Shown here: positions 33,178 to 42,236 of the stretch, piece after piece | How positions within the stretch are numbered: the stretch's first letter is position 1 | How the letters are laid out: every line of letters starts with the position of its first letter | Source of the DNA: Clostridia bacterium | GTDB taxonomy: Bacteria > Bacillota > Clostridia > Christensenellales > Borkfalkiaceae | Assembly: GCA_017522945.1 (NCBI GenBank) | Contig: JAFWXT010000023.1 | Coordinates: 1 to 62,302, forward strand | Length of the DNA: 62,302 nt | Reading direction: 5' to 3' | Position numbers and translations under genes: made by a program | The notes under the pieces: model-generated | What the model saw: the letters and a program-made list of their open reading frames with translations, nothing else | Database searches by the model: none | What the model was told of the DNA's origin: nothing

Positions 33178-35124
33178 ATGAAAAAGAGAATTTTAGTTTT
33201 ATTACTTTCTTGTGTTTCGGCATTATCGCTTTTAGCAGGTTGCGTTGTTACGGTAGATCCAAACGCTAGTGCTTCCGACCCTAATTATACCCAAACTGAA
33301 AAAACTTGGGGTGAAGGCTATGAGCCAACAAGCAATCCAAGATATACAGTTGATGCTGAAATTTCAGTTGATGGTAAACTTGATGAAGAATTTTGGGCAT
33401 CAAGTGAAGCTTTTTATTTTGAATCAAAGGGCGAAGATATCGCTAAAAAAGGTGAATTGTACGTAGGCTTCCAAGATGGTTCTATTTCAATTAAAACTTA
33501 TTTCGGCGAAGAAAACTTATATTTCGGCGTTGAAGTAAAAGACCCTGTTCTTTATAAAACAGGCGATACTTCAAAAATTTGGCAAGAAACTTGCTTAGAA
33601 TTTTATATTGCAACTCCAGATCAAGCATTAGTATATGATGCAAAACAACTTTGGTTAGCACCAGATGGTCACGCTGCAGTTGGTGATTACGTTAGAACAA
33701 ACGCTATTGCCGGTTTTATGAAAACATCGGCTAAGAACGTTGGTGCAGTAGCAACTATTGATGGTGATGGTCTTTGCAAACAAAACAACGTTGGTTATAC
33801 TTTAGAAGGTTTAGTTTCTTGGGCAGATTTAGGTTTAACTGAAAAACCAGAATATATTCGTTTGTATCCTTGTATGATTCGTGTAAGAGAAATTCCTAAG
33901 GTAGCAGGTGCTCAACAACAATGTTGGCATAACGTTGCCGAACAAATTGGTTCAACTTACGGCGAAGCAAAAACTTGGTTAAAGTTTAAAGATCAAACTG
34001 GTTATCAATCTCGCCCAAAACAACAAGATATTTCAACTTACGATCCATCGGCTTTTGCAAACTATCCTACAAAAACCGTTAATGAATGGAAGGGTAACAG
34101 AAGTTTATCATACAACGGTTACTACGTAAAGGGTGAAGGTTTATGGGTAAACGCTGAAGCTCACCACAATACTTATGGTTCAACTGGTAGCTTTGCCGAT
34201 TGCACAAACTTTGAAGTTCAAGTAGAAGGTAAACAAAGTTATATTTACGCAAGCGATGGTTTAATTTGGACGGTTGGCTTTGATGAAGAAAAATCAATGA
34301 TGTGGACTGTTAAAAACGCTAACGGCGCGCCTACTAAGTACTCTTCTTACTTAATTGGCTTTATTCCAGATGAAGCTTTACTTGAAATGGGCGTAACACA
34401 AAATATTTTAGATAGAGGTTGGTTCCAATTCACTGGTGCATTTAAAACTGCAGGCGAAAAGATGACCTTTAACGAAGGTGGCGAACCTGTTGCTCCAGAC
34501 TGGTGGAGAACTGAAACTTTACCAATGGGTGAAAGTGGTTTCTTTGCAACTAAAGGCGCAACTAAATCAGTTCAATTTACCGATACTACTACTAAAAAGA
34601 TGTTTAGTTATTCGGCTGTTTTAAACGAATATGGTTTATATATCGAAGCCGAAGTTAAAACAAATAGTACGGATGCAAACTTATTCTTAGGCGTTGAATA
34701 CGTTGGTTCTTTATACTCAAGCCCAGTTACACAATTCTATGGCGCGCAATACGGCATAGGTAACCCTGGTACTTATAAACACGTAAGAAAGATATCCGTT
34801 GCAAGCGAAAATAAGGCAGAGGTTGGTGTTAACTATCACGTATACTACTATGTATTTATGTCTTACGATGCTCTTAAAGCAGAAGGTATTTCATACGGAT
34901 TAAACGAACAAAACCTTATTGAATCGGCTATTTATATCAACCCAGTATTTAAAGCTGAAGATGATAGCATGGAATTCACTTACCTAAAGGGTGATGGAAC
35001 TTTAGCTACACGTAAATCGGCTAGTCCTTACGGTTGGGCGTTAGCAGATGAATATAACGCAGTAGAAGCAAGTACTATTGGTAATTTACGCCAAAAGGTA
35101 ACTAAAAACGGTATAGTTGGTTAA
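33178..35124 (+). CDS. Surface lipoprotein: CBM9-like plus modules A and B
   Basis: A 648-residue lipoprotein (Cys22, LAGC). Residues about 50-285 resemble CBM9/DOMON carbohydrate-binding sandwiches (VDGKLDEEFWASSEAFYFES, YFGVEVKDP, TCLEFYIATPD). Residues about 301-455 form module A (YVKGEGLWVNAEAHHNTYG), repeated in the 35428 protein. Residues about 461-648 form module B (TKSVQFTDTTTKKMFSYSA to VTKNGIVG), also shared. No catalytic motif is seen. AAGGGGGT precedes the start 13 bp behind the GH43 gene. Glycan capture at the surface is inferred. Confidence 0.82.
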   Translation: MKKRILVLLLSCVSALSLLAGCVVTVDPNASASDPNYTQTEKTWGEGYEPTSNPRYTVDAEISVDGKLDEEFWASSEAFYFESKGEDIAKKGELYVGFQDGSISIKTYFGEENLYFGVEVKDPVLYKTGDTSKIWQETCLEFYIATPDQALVYDAKQLWLAPDGHAAVGDYVRTNAIAGFMKTSAKNVGAVATIDGDGLCKQNNVGYTLEGLVSWADLGLTEKPEYIRLYPCMIRVREIPKVAGAQQQCWHNVAEQIGSTYGEAKTWLKFKDQTGYQSRPKQQDISTYDPSAFANYPTKTVNEWKGNRSLSYNGYYVKGEGLWVNAEAHHNTYGSTGSFADCTNFEVQVEGKQSYIYASDGLIWTVGFDEEKSMMWTVKNANGAPTKYSSYLIGFIPDEALLEMGVTQNILDRGWFQFTGAFKTAGEKMTFNEGGEPVAPDWWRTETLPMGESGFFATKGATKSVQFTDTTTKKMFSYSAVLNEYGLYIEAEVKTNSTDANLFLGVEYVGSLYSSPVTQFYGAQYGIGNPGTYKHVRKISVASENKAEVGVNYHVYYYVFMSYDALKAEGISYGLNEQNLIESAIYINPVFKAEDDSMEFTYLKGDGTLATRKSASPYGWALADEYNAVEASTIGNLRQKVTKNGIVG

Positions 35125-35153
35125 TTAAAACTACAAACGTAAAAACAAAATTT

Positions 35154-35183
35154 CGTTAAACGGCTAAAAAAAGCCGTTTAACG
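35154..35183 (+). promoter_or_regulatory. Strong hairpin without T-tract
   Basis: A 12-bp perfect stem (CGTTAAACGGCT with its complement) and a 6-A loop. No T-run follows, so it is more likely an mRNA 3'-end stabiliser than a terminator. Confidence 0.6.
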
Positions 35184-35221
35184 GAAGAAATTGGCTTAAG
35201 TTTTTAAATTTAGGATATAAG

Positions 35222-35260
35222 AAAACGAATATTTTCGTCCGCAAGTTAAGTTCGTTTTTT
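35222..35260 (+). terminator. Possible terminator
   Basis: AAAACGAA pairs with TTCGTTTT across a 21-nt loop and continues into T6. The large loop lowers the confidence. It may reduce read-through into the 35428 gene. Confidence 0.5.
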
Positions 35261-35274
35261 AATATTAAAAGCAA

Positions 35275-35332
35275 TTAAATAGGCAAAAAGGGGAATTTTT
35301 AACTCGTTATATTACAAAATAAGCCTATTTAA
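35275..35332 (+). promoter_or_regulatory. Leader inverted repeat before the 1350-residue gene
   Basis: Perfect 10-bp arms TTAAATAGGC (35275-35284) and GCCTATTTAA (35323-35332) enclose 38 nt. It lies in the 303-bp gap that precedes 35428; no clear promoter is visible in that gap. Confidence 0.45.
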
Positions 35333-35427
35333 TAAAATTTTTGCTTTATTTTAATTGATTTTTTTATTCATTTTATTAATTTAAAATAAGGCAAAATAAC
35401 TTAAAAAAATTTTGAAAGGAGAAAAAA

Positions 35428-38400
35428 ATGAAAAGAAAAACATTATTAACATTGGTATTGTCTTTACTTTTAGCTGTTGGTGTTGTTGGTGGCACGTTTG
35501 CTATGTCGCCTAAGGCCGTTGCGCAAGAAAGCAATCCCGAATGGCTTTCAAGTTTTACTATGCTTGCAGGCGCAGAAGTAAGAACTGCTGATCCTAACGG
35601 TATTCGTTTTACAACCCAAATTTCAGCAAGTGAATACAACGCGCTTATGGCAAAAGTGGAATCAGGCGAATACGCTTCGGTTGAATTTGGTACTTTGATT
35701 TGCCCAATGGAACATGCGGAAAACGGTGCGATTAAAGATGAATCAAACGAACACGTAACAAAACTTGTAAGAAAAACTTGGGATGCAGAATATAACCCAA
35801 CTTTACAAACTGAAGTATATCAATATAACGGTGACTTATTAGGTCTTACTGATGCGGATTTAGTAAGAGAATATCAAGCACTTGGTTACCTAACGATTAC
35901 TCCAGCTGAAGGAACTGCCACTACTTATTATGCAAACGTTGAAAGCGAAGGCGACAACGTAAGAACAGCTTTATACGTAGCATCTTACAACGTTGTTAAT
36001 TTAGATAGCACTAGCGATTATTTATTAGCAATGATTGATAAAGCTATGGCAGGCAAAACACTTGCTCTTTCTAAGACAAGCGCAAGCTTAGCTTGGAAGC
36101 AAGTTGTTGATTTCCCATTAGTAGCAACAGTTGACGGCAAAGAAGTTGCAGTTGCTTACTACGTAGAAGATGAATCAGTTGCTAAATACGAAGATGGTAA
36201 ATTAACTGCTGTAAATGGTGGTTCAACTAATATCGTTGCTGTTTTACCTGGCTTAGATGGTAGTTATACTGCAAAAGTTCCTGTAACAGTTACTGTTGAC
36301 GTTAGCCGTTTTGAAGGCTTACCATCAAAAACTATTACTGAACAAAATGGTAATAGAAGCGTTACTTCAACTTTAGTTTACGAAAAAGGCGTAGGTCTTT
36401 GGGTTAAAATGGAAGCTACACACAACCTAGCAGCTGCAAATGGTTGGGTTGGTAGCGCATTAAACGTTGAAATTAACGTTGCAGGCGATTCATACTGGTT
36501 ATACAACGGCGCAACAGGTCCTGCTGCATATCCTGCAGAAGGTTCTTTCGATATGAATCATAGTACTATGGTAATTACCGAAAATGCGGGCGAAGGCGCT
36601 AAATATTCAACTTTAGTTGTTGGTTTATTACCTGAAGCAACTTTATTAGCAAATGGCGTTTCAGCTGAAACTATTGCCGAAGGTTATATGGTAATGGATG
36701 GTTGGGTAGCATTTAAGTCACCTGGCGAAGGCGCATTTACAAAAACTGATGGCACAAGCACTGCTAACGGCGATATGTGGCCAGTTCCTGAACAAGGTCA
36801 CGTTGGCGAAGATGGTTACTTTGTATATCAAAAACCAATCGACGTATCACGTTTTGAAGGTTTAGAAGCAAAAACAGTAGCTGAACAAAACAACGGACCA
36901 AGAACTCTTTCATCTGTAATGGTATATGAAAAGGGTGTTGGTCTTTGGGTTAAAGTAGAAGCTCAACACAACGTATTCACAAAAGGCTGGGGCGGAAGCG
37001 GTCTTGACTTAGAACTTAGCATAGCTTCAGGCACTCACTTTATTTATTACGGAACTGGTGGCGTAGGATTTATCGGCTTTGATGCAGATGCAAGCGCAAT
37101 GAGAGTTACTGAAAACGAAGGCGAAGGTGCTAAATATTCAACTTTAGTTGTTGGTTTATTAACTGATGCAACATTATTAGCAAATGGCGTTTCACAAGCA
37201 GATCTTGATAAGGGAATTATCCACATTTCATATTTAGTATTCAAGTCACCTGCTGAAGGTTCATTCGTTACCACTGCAGGCGTAACTACTAACACTGATA
37301 ACTGGGTAGTACACGGCGAAGCATATGCAGGTGAAGAAGGCTATTTTGTTCCAGAAGAACCAATTGACGTAAGCCGTTTTGAAGGATTAGAAGCAAAAAC
37401 AGTAGCAGAACAAAATAACGGACCAAGAACCCTTTCTTCTGTAATGGTATATGAAAAGGGTGTTGGTTTGTGGATTAAGGTTGAAGCAACTCACAACGTA
37501 TTTACAAAAGGCTGGGGCGGAAGCGGTCTTGACTTAGAACTTAGCATAGCTTCAGGCACTCACTTTATTTATTACGGAACTGGTGGCGTAGGATTTATTG
37601 GCTTTGATGCAGATGCAAGCGCAATGAGAGTTACTGAAAACGAAGGCGAAGGCGCTAACTATTCAACTTTAGTTGTTGGTTTATTAACTGATGCAACTTT
37701 ATTAGCAAATGGTGTTACACAAGACCAACTTGATAAGGGCGAAATCCTAGTTACTCACGTAGCATTCAAGTCACCTGGTGAAGGTACTTTTGTAATGAGC
37801 GATGGTACTACTACGCCTACTGATTACTGGTATATCCACAGTGAAGCATACGTTGGCGAAAATGGTTACTTTGTTCCAGCTCCTGTTGAACCAGAACCAG
37901 ATCCAGAACCAGAAATCACTGTTGATTTAACTCGTTTTGAAGGTTTAGAAGCAAAAACTGTTGCTGAACAAGATGGCGTAAGAACTCTTTCTTCAGTAAT
38001 GGTATATGAAAAAGGCGTAGGGCTTTGGGTTAAAGTTGATGCTAACCACAACGTATTTACAAAGGGTTGGGGTGGTAGTGGCTTAGACCTTGAACTTAAC
38101 ATTGGTGGCGTTCTTTACTGGTTATATTTTGATGAAGAAGGCCCTGGTTCTCTTTCAAGCACTGCTAATGGCGCTGGCTTTGATATGGAAAACACTAATT
38201 TCGTAGTTACCGAAAACGAAACAGGCGCTAAATACACAACTTTAATTGCTGGTTTAATTCCTGAAGCTACTTTAACAGCTGATGGTATCGACGTAAGCAA
38301 GGGTTATATCAGTGTTACCGCTGCATTTAAGTCACCTAGCGAAGGTTCTTTCACAATGACTGATGGCTCTACTACTGCTACTGATTACTGGTATATCCAT

Positions 38401-39480
38401 GGCTCAGAATACGTTACAGCAGAAGGCTATAAGGATGAAGATTACATCTTAGTAAGCCGTTTTGCAGGTAAAAATAGCGTTTCTACACAAGATTTAACTG
38501 GTAAATATTCATTCACTCAATACGCATACTATGAAAAAGGTGTTGGCGTTTGGATGTATGGTATTGCCGTTCACAGCACTTTAAATTGGAATACTGCATT
38601 TGGTCCATACATTGGTACAAATATGGTTCAATTCTATATTCATAACGGTGGTAGTAACCTTCTTGCTGGTACAACAAAATCTTTTGATCAAGTAACTATT
38701 TGGACGGAACAAAATGCCGATGGTTCATACACTACTTCATTCGTTGGTTTAGCAAAAGAATCTGATATTGGAACAAAGCTTACTGATGATATTATTCCAA
38801 TTACTCCTGTTTTTGAAAACGGTGGTGCAATGCAAGTTCACGTTCAAGCAGGCGCAGGCACTTCTTGGTGGCAAATGCCTACAGAACTTGTTGATGCAAA
38901 TGGTTTCTTCGATGGTGGTGTAAGCAAATCAGTTCAATTTACTGATGTTAATACTAACAAGATGTTTAGTTACTCAGCAAAATTAAATCAATATGGTTTA
39001 TACTTAGAAGCTGAAGCAAAATCTGATGCAAGCGCTAATGCTTTATTAATGATTGAATATTCTTACGCTTACTGGTCTTCAAGTGATGGTGGTACTACTC
39101 AAATTTATTTGGGCGCAAACGCAGGTAGCGAACCTACTTGGAAATCTGTTAGAGCTTTAACTGCTACAGATAGCGCAGCGTTCGGATTTACTACACACAC
39201 TTATTATAAAGCTTTTTATGATTGGACTTTCTTAAAGAACTTAGGCATTATGTCTTTAAATCAAGATAGTTTAGTTGATTCAACTTTATATATTTCGATA
39301 TTATTTATGAGTGATAACAGCGCTGCAGATAGTATGGAATTTACAAGAAAAAATAACCTTAACGCTACAGAAAGTGTAACAACATATAACTGGGGATTCC
39401 ATACTTGTTGGACACCTATTGATAGCACAACAGTTAACTATATTCGTCACCACGTTACAAAGAATGGTATAGCTAACTAA
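35428..39480 (+). CDS. Giant secreted modular protein with tandem A modules and C-terminal B module
   Basis: A 1350-residue secreted protein with a signal peptide (cleavage near residue 32) and no lipobox, LPXTG or SLH. Residues about 38-215 form an N-terminal domain (ADPNGIRFTTQIS). A Big2-like segment follows (about 220-288). Five module A repeats start at 290, 471, 646, 832 and 1007, each about 175 residues and marked RFEGL, YEKGVGLWVKVEA and FKSPxEGxF. Module B fills 1165-1350. Repeats 2 and 3 are nearly identical in DNA. AAAGGAG precedes the ATG. No catalytic motif is seen. A glycan-binding or surface-matrix role is inferred from its neighbours. Confidence 0.85.
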   Translation: MKRKTLLTLVLSLLLAVGVVGGTFAMSPKAVAQESNPEWLSSFTMLAGAEVRTADPNGIRFTTQISASEYNALMAKVESGEYASVEFGTLICPMEHAENGAIKDESNEHVTKLVRKTWDAEYNPTLQTEVYQYNGDLLGLTDADLVREYQALGYLTITPAEGTATTYYANVESEGDNVRTALYVASYNVVNLDSTSDYLLAMIDKAMAGKTLALSKTSASLAWKQVVDFPLVATVDGKEVAVAYYVEDESVAKYEDGKLTAVNGGSTNIVAVLPGLDGSYTAKVPVTVTVDVSRFEGLPSKTITEQNGNRSVTSTLVYEKGVGLWVKMEATHNLAAANGWVGSALNVEINVAGDSYWLYNGATGPAAYPAEGSFDMNHSTMVITENAGEGAKYSTLVVGLLPEATLLANGVSAETIAEGYMVMDGWVAFKSPGEGAFTKTDGTSTANGDMWPVPEQGHVGEDGYFVYQKPIDVSRFEGLEAKTVAEQNNGPRTLSSVMVYEKGVGLWVKVEAQHNVFTKGWGGSGLDLELSIASGTHFIYYGTGGVGFIGFDADASAMRVTENEGEGAKYSTLVVGLLTDATLLANGVSQADLDKGIIHISYLVFKSPAEGSFVTTAGVTTNTDNWVVHGEAYAGEEGYFVPEEPIDVSRFEGLEAKTVAEQNNGPRTLSSVMVYEKGVGLWIKVEATHNVFTKGWGGSGLDLELSIASGTHFIYYGTGGVGFIGFDADASAMRVTENEGEGANYSTLVVGLLTDATLLANGVTQDQLDKGEILVTHVAFKSPGEGTFVMSDGTTTPTDYWYIHSEAYVGENGYFVPAPVEPEPDPEPEITVDLTRFEGLEAKTVAEQDGVRTLSSVMVYEKGVGLWVKVDANHNVFTKGWGGSGLDLELNIGGVLYWLYFDEEGPGSLSSTANGAGFDMENTNFVVTENETGAKYTTLIAGLIPEATLTADGIDVSKGYISVTAAFKSPSEGSFTMTDGSTTATDYWYIHGSEYVTAEGYKDEDYILVSRFAGKNSVSTQDLTGKYSFTQYAYYEKGVGVWMYGIAVHSTLNWNTAFGPYIGTNMVQFYIHNGGSNLLAGTTKSFDQVTIWTEQNADGSYTTSFVGLAKESDIGTKLTDDIIPITPVFENGGAMQVHVQAGAGTSWWQMPTELVDANGFFDGGVSKSVQFTDVNTNKMFSYSAKLNQYGLYLEAEAKSDASANALLMIEYSYAYWSSSDGGTTQIYLGANAGSEPTWKSVRALTATDSAAFGFTTHTYYKAFYDWTFLKNLGIMSLNQDSLVDSTLYISILFMSDNSAADSMEFTRKNNLNATESVTTYNWGFHTCWTPIDSTTVNYIRHHVTKNGIAN
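36838..37920 (+). repeat. Near-identical intragenic duplication (module A repeats 2 and 3)
   Basis: The units starting at 36838 and 37363 share about 200 bp (36977-37170 and 37503-37695) with only scattered differences, while the outer repeats have diverged. This marks a recent duplication or gene conversion within the gene. Confidence 0.9.
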
Positions 39481-39515
39481 TTGTTAAATAGCGAAAATCG
39501 AAAAGGAGAAAAAAT

Positions 39516-40058
39516 ATGAAAAAGAGATTTTTATTAAGTATTTTTACTTGTTTATTAACAGTGATTTTACTTGTAGGCTGTAGAAATATTGACATACAGT
39601 CTTCATCTGATTCAAGCAGTGATGATGTAGCTATTATCTACGTGGTTACCTTCCAAACTAATGATGGTGTAATTGAAAAAGAAGTTGAAGAAGGTCAAGC
39701 TTTAACTGATATTCCTGAACTTCCAACCGAAGCAGGTTACACTTACAGATGGAGTGTTAGCGATTTTTCTAACATCACTTCAAACCTAACCGTTACTTTA
39801 ATTAAAGATGCTAACGTTTACACAATCACTTATGATTTAGAAGGTTTAACCGACGTTGAAATCGCAAATCTTTCACAACAAGTAACTTATGGCGAAAGCT
39901 TTACTTTAGAAACTCCTACACGTGATTGTTACGTATTTGTTGGTTGGGTTGATAGCGAAGGTAACGCAGTTACTGCAGACCACGAATATAATTTTGCTGG
40001 CGACCTTACTTTAAAAGCTGTTTGGGCTGAAGACGGTAATTGGTCGGATAGAGCTTAA
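39516..40058 (+). CDS. Small lipoprotein with an InlB/Flg_new-type repeat
   Basis: A 180-residue lipoprotein (Cys22, LVGC) with a Ser/Asp linker, then two beta-grasp units. The second has the Listeria-Bacteroides (Flg_new) pattern YTITYDLEG...FTLETPTRDCYVFVGWVDSEGN...LTLKAVWAE. AAAGGAG precedes the ATG. It sits between the giant protein and GH3 in the same operon. It is probably a surface accessory. Confidence 0.82.
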   Translation: MKKRFLLSIFTCLLTVILLVGCRNIDIQSSSDSSSDDVAIIYVVTFQTNDGVIEKEVEEGQALTDIPELPTEAGYTYRWSVSDFSNITSNLTVTLIKDANVYTITYDLEGLTDVEIANLSQQVTYGESFTLETPTRDCYVFVGWVDSEGNAVTADHEYNFAGDLTLKAVWAEDGNWSDRA

Positions 40059-40073
40059 TAGGAGAAAACTTTA

Positions 40074-42227
40074 ATGACAGAGAAAGAACTGCAAGCCATT
40101 CTTGACGGAATGACTACCGAGGATAAAATTTTGCAATTAACGCAAATGCCTTACGTTTATTTTAAAAAAGACGGGGGTGAAATAACCGGTCCTGTAAAGG
40201 AAATGGGTTTTAGCGAAGCTGATATTAGTAGATTAGGAACTATTTTAAATGCGCGCAATCAAAGCGCAGTTACTGACCTTTTGGAAAATTATCAGTTAAA
40301 AAACGGTGCAAAAATACCAATGGCTATTATGGCCGACGTCACGCACGGCTTTAAAACAGCTTTTCCTATTTGGCTTGGGCTTGCATGTTCTTTCGATGAA
40401 CAATTAGCAGAAAATTGCTCAAAGATGGCGGCGACGGAGGCATCCGTCGCCGGCGTATCTATGACTTGTTCTACTATGGTAGATCTTGTTCGTGACCCTA
40501 GGTGGGGGCGAGTTATGGAATCTTTTGGCGAAGACCCTTATTTAGGGGAGGTTATGGGTGCTGCGAATATTCGTGGCTTCCAAGGCAATTTTGGCAGGTA
40601 TAACGTAGCAGCGTGTGCTAAGCATTACGTTGGCTATGGGGCTTGTGAGGCGGGCAGAGATTATAATACCGTTGATATGAGCGAATATACCTTAAGAAAC
40701 GTTTATTTGCCACCATTTAAGGCTTGTATTGAAGCGGGCGCGCAAATTTTAATGCCTGCTTTTAATATAATGTTTGGTGTGCCAATGACCATGAATAATA
40801 AACTTATGGTTGATATTTTGCGTGAAGAGTGGGGATTTAACGGCGTTACCGTTAGCGACTACAATGCTTTTCCCGAAGCCATTACCCACGGTTTGGCGCA
40901 GAATGAAAAAGAGGTGGCTTATAAGGCGTTTGATGCCGAAGTTGATATTGAAATGGCAACGGCTACATACGTTAAATACTTAAAAGAACTTTTACAAGAA
41001 GGTAAAATAAGTATGGCGCAATTAGATAAATCGGTTATGCGCCAATTAAAATTAAAAAATAAACTTGGGTTGTTTGAAAATCCAAGATATTCTTATAGTG
41101 AAGAAGAAAAACAAAAGTTATTCTTATGTGAAGAGCACAGGGCTCTTGCTCTAACTGCAGCTGAGGAAAGCGCAGTATTGCTTAAAAACGACGGAGTATT
41201 GCCTCTTGATATTAATACGGAGTCAATAGCGTTTATAGGCCCACATGCTAACGAAAAAAATATTCTTGGCGCTTGGGTTACTGAATGTTCCCCTGATGAC
41301 GTTACGCCTGTTTTAGATTGCGTGAAAGATGTTTATAAAGGCAGAGTTTCGTATGCAAAGGGCTGTTCTTGGGATATAGACGATTGTGATGAAAGCGGTA
41401 TTAAAGAAGCCGTAGAAATAGCTTCAAAAGTTAAAACGGTTGTTTTAACGTTAGGAGAAGCTCCTAATGACTCATCTGAAGGGTGTAGTAAGTTAAATTT
41501 AGACTTGCCCGAAATTCAGTATAAATTATTAGATGAAATTTTAAAAGTGAATAAAAACGTGGTGGTGTTGCTCTTTACGGGCAGACCGCTCACGATTAAA
41601 CGTGTGCACGATAAGGTGCGCGCAATATTAAATATGTGGTGGCCGGGAACTGAAGGAGGTAGAGCAACGGCAAACTTGTTGTTTGGCAAAAAGTCGCCTT
41701 GTGGCAAGCTTTCAATGACTTTTCCTATAACCGTTGCTCAATGTCCGGTTTATTATAACCATTTTAACACCGGCAGACCGCGCTCGGATGACAGCAAGAG
41801 AGTTCCATTCTGTTCGGGATATATTGATGGGCCGAATAAGCCGTTATATCCTTTTGGGTACGGACTTTCATATGTTAAATTCGAATATTCAAATTTCTCA
41901 CTTTCTGCAAATAAATTTACAGCGGGAGAGAGTATTAAAGCAAGCGTTTTAGTTAAAAATGCTGGCAATATTGAAGCTAAAGAGGTTGTTCAACTTTATA
42001 TTCGTGATGAGTTTGGCTCTATCGTTCGCCCGGTAAAAGAACTAAAGGGCTTTAAAAAGATTTTATTAAACCCAGGCGAAGAACAAGAAGTTTGCTTTGA
42101 AATTGACGAAAAAATGCTTTCTTTCTACGGGGCGGATTTAAAATACGGCGCAGAAAAGGGCACTTTTATAGCATTTGTAGGCTCGAATAGCGATACCGAT
42201 TACTCAATTAAGTTTGAATTGATTTAG
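40074..42227 (+). CDS. GH3 family beta-glycosidase
   Basis: A 717-residue cytosolic enzyme with an N-terminal TIM barrel (about 1-300), an alpha/beta sandwich (about 365-570) and a C-terminal fibronectin-III-like domain (about 615-710). The nucleophile motif is VTVSDYNAF, near residue 262 (SDY instead of SDW). DLVRDPRWGRVMESFGEDP and KHYVGYG are GH3 landmarks. AGGAG precedes the start. Beta-glucosidase, beta-xylosidase and similar activities are possible. Confidence 0.93.
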   Translation: MTEKELQAILDGMTTEDKILQLTQMPYVYFKKDGGEITGPVKEMGFSEADISRLGTILNARNQSAVTDLLENYQLKNGAKIPMAIMADVTHGFKTAFPIWLGLACSFDEQLAENCSKMAATEASVAGVSMTCSTMVDLVRDPRWGRVMESFGEDPYLGEVMGAANIRGFQGNFGRYNVAACAKHYVGYGACEAGRDYNTVDMSEYTLRNVYLPPFKACIEAGAQILMPAFNIMFGVPMTMNNKLMVDILREEWGFNGVTVSDYNAFPEAITHGLAQNEKEVAYKAFDAEVDIEMATATYVKYLKELLQEGKISMAQLDKSVMRQLKLKNKLGLFENPRYSYSEEEKQKLFLCEEHRALALTAAEESAVLLKNDGVLPLDINTESIAFIGPHANEKNILGAWVTECSPDDVTPVLDCVKDVYKGRVSYAKGCSWDIDDCDESGIKEAVEIASKVKTVVLTLGEAPNDSSEGCSKLNLDLPEIQYKLLDEILKVNKNVVVLLFTGRPLTIKRVHDKVRAILNMWWPGTEGGRATANLLFGKKSPCGKLSMTFPITVAQCPVYYNHFNTGRPRSDDSKRVPFCSGYIDGPNKPLYPFGYGLSYVKFEYSNFSLSANKFTAGESIKASVLVKNAGNIEAKEVVQLYIRDEFGSIVRPVKELKGFKKILLNPGEEQEVCFEIDEKMLSFYGADLKYGAEKGTFIAFVGSNSDTDYSIKFELI

Positions 42228-42236
42228 GAGATAATA

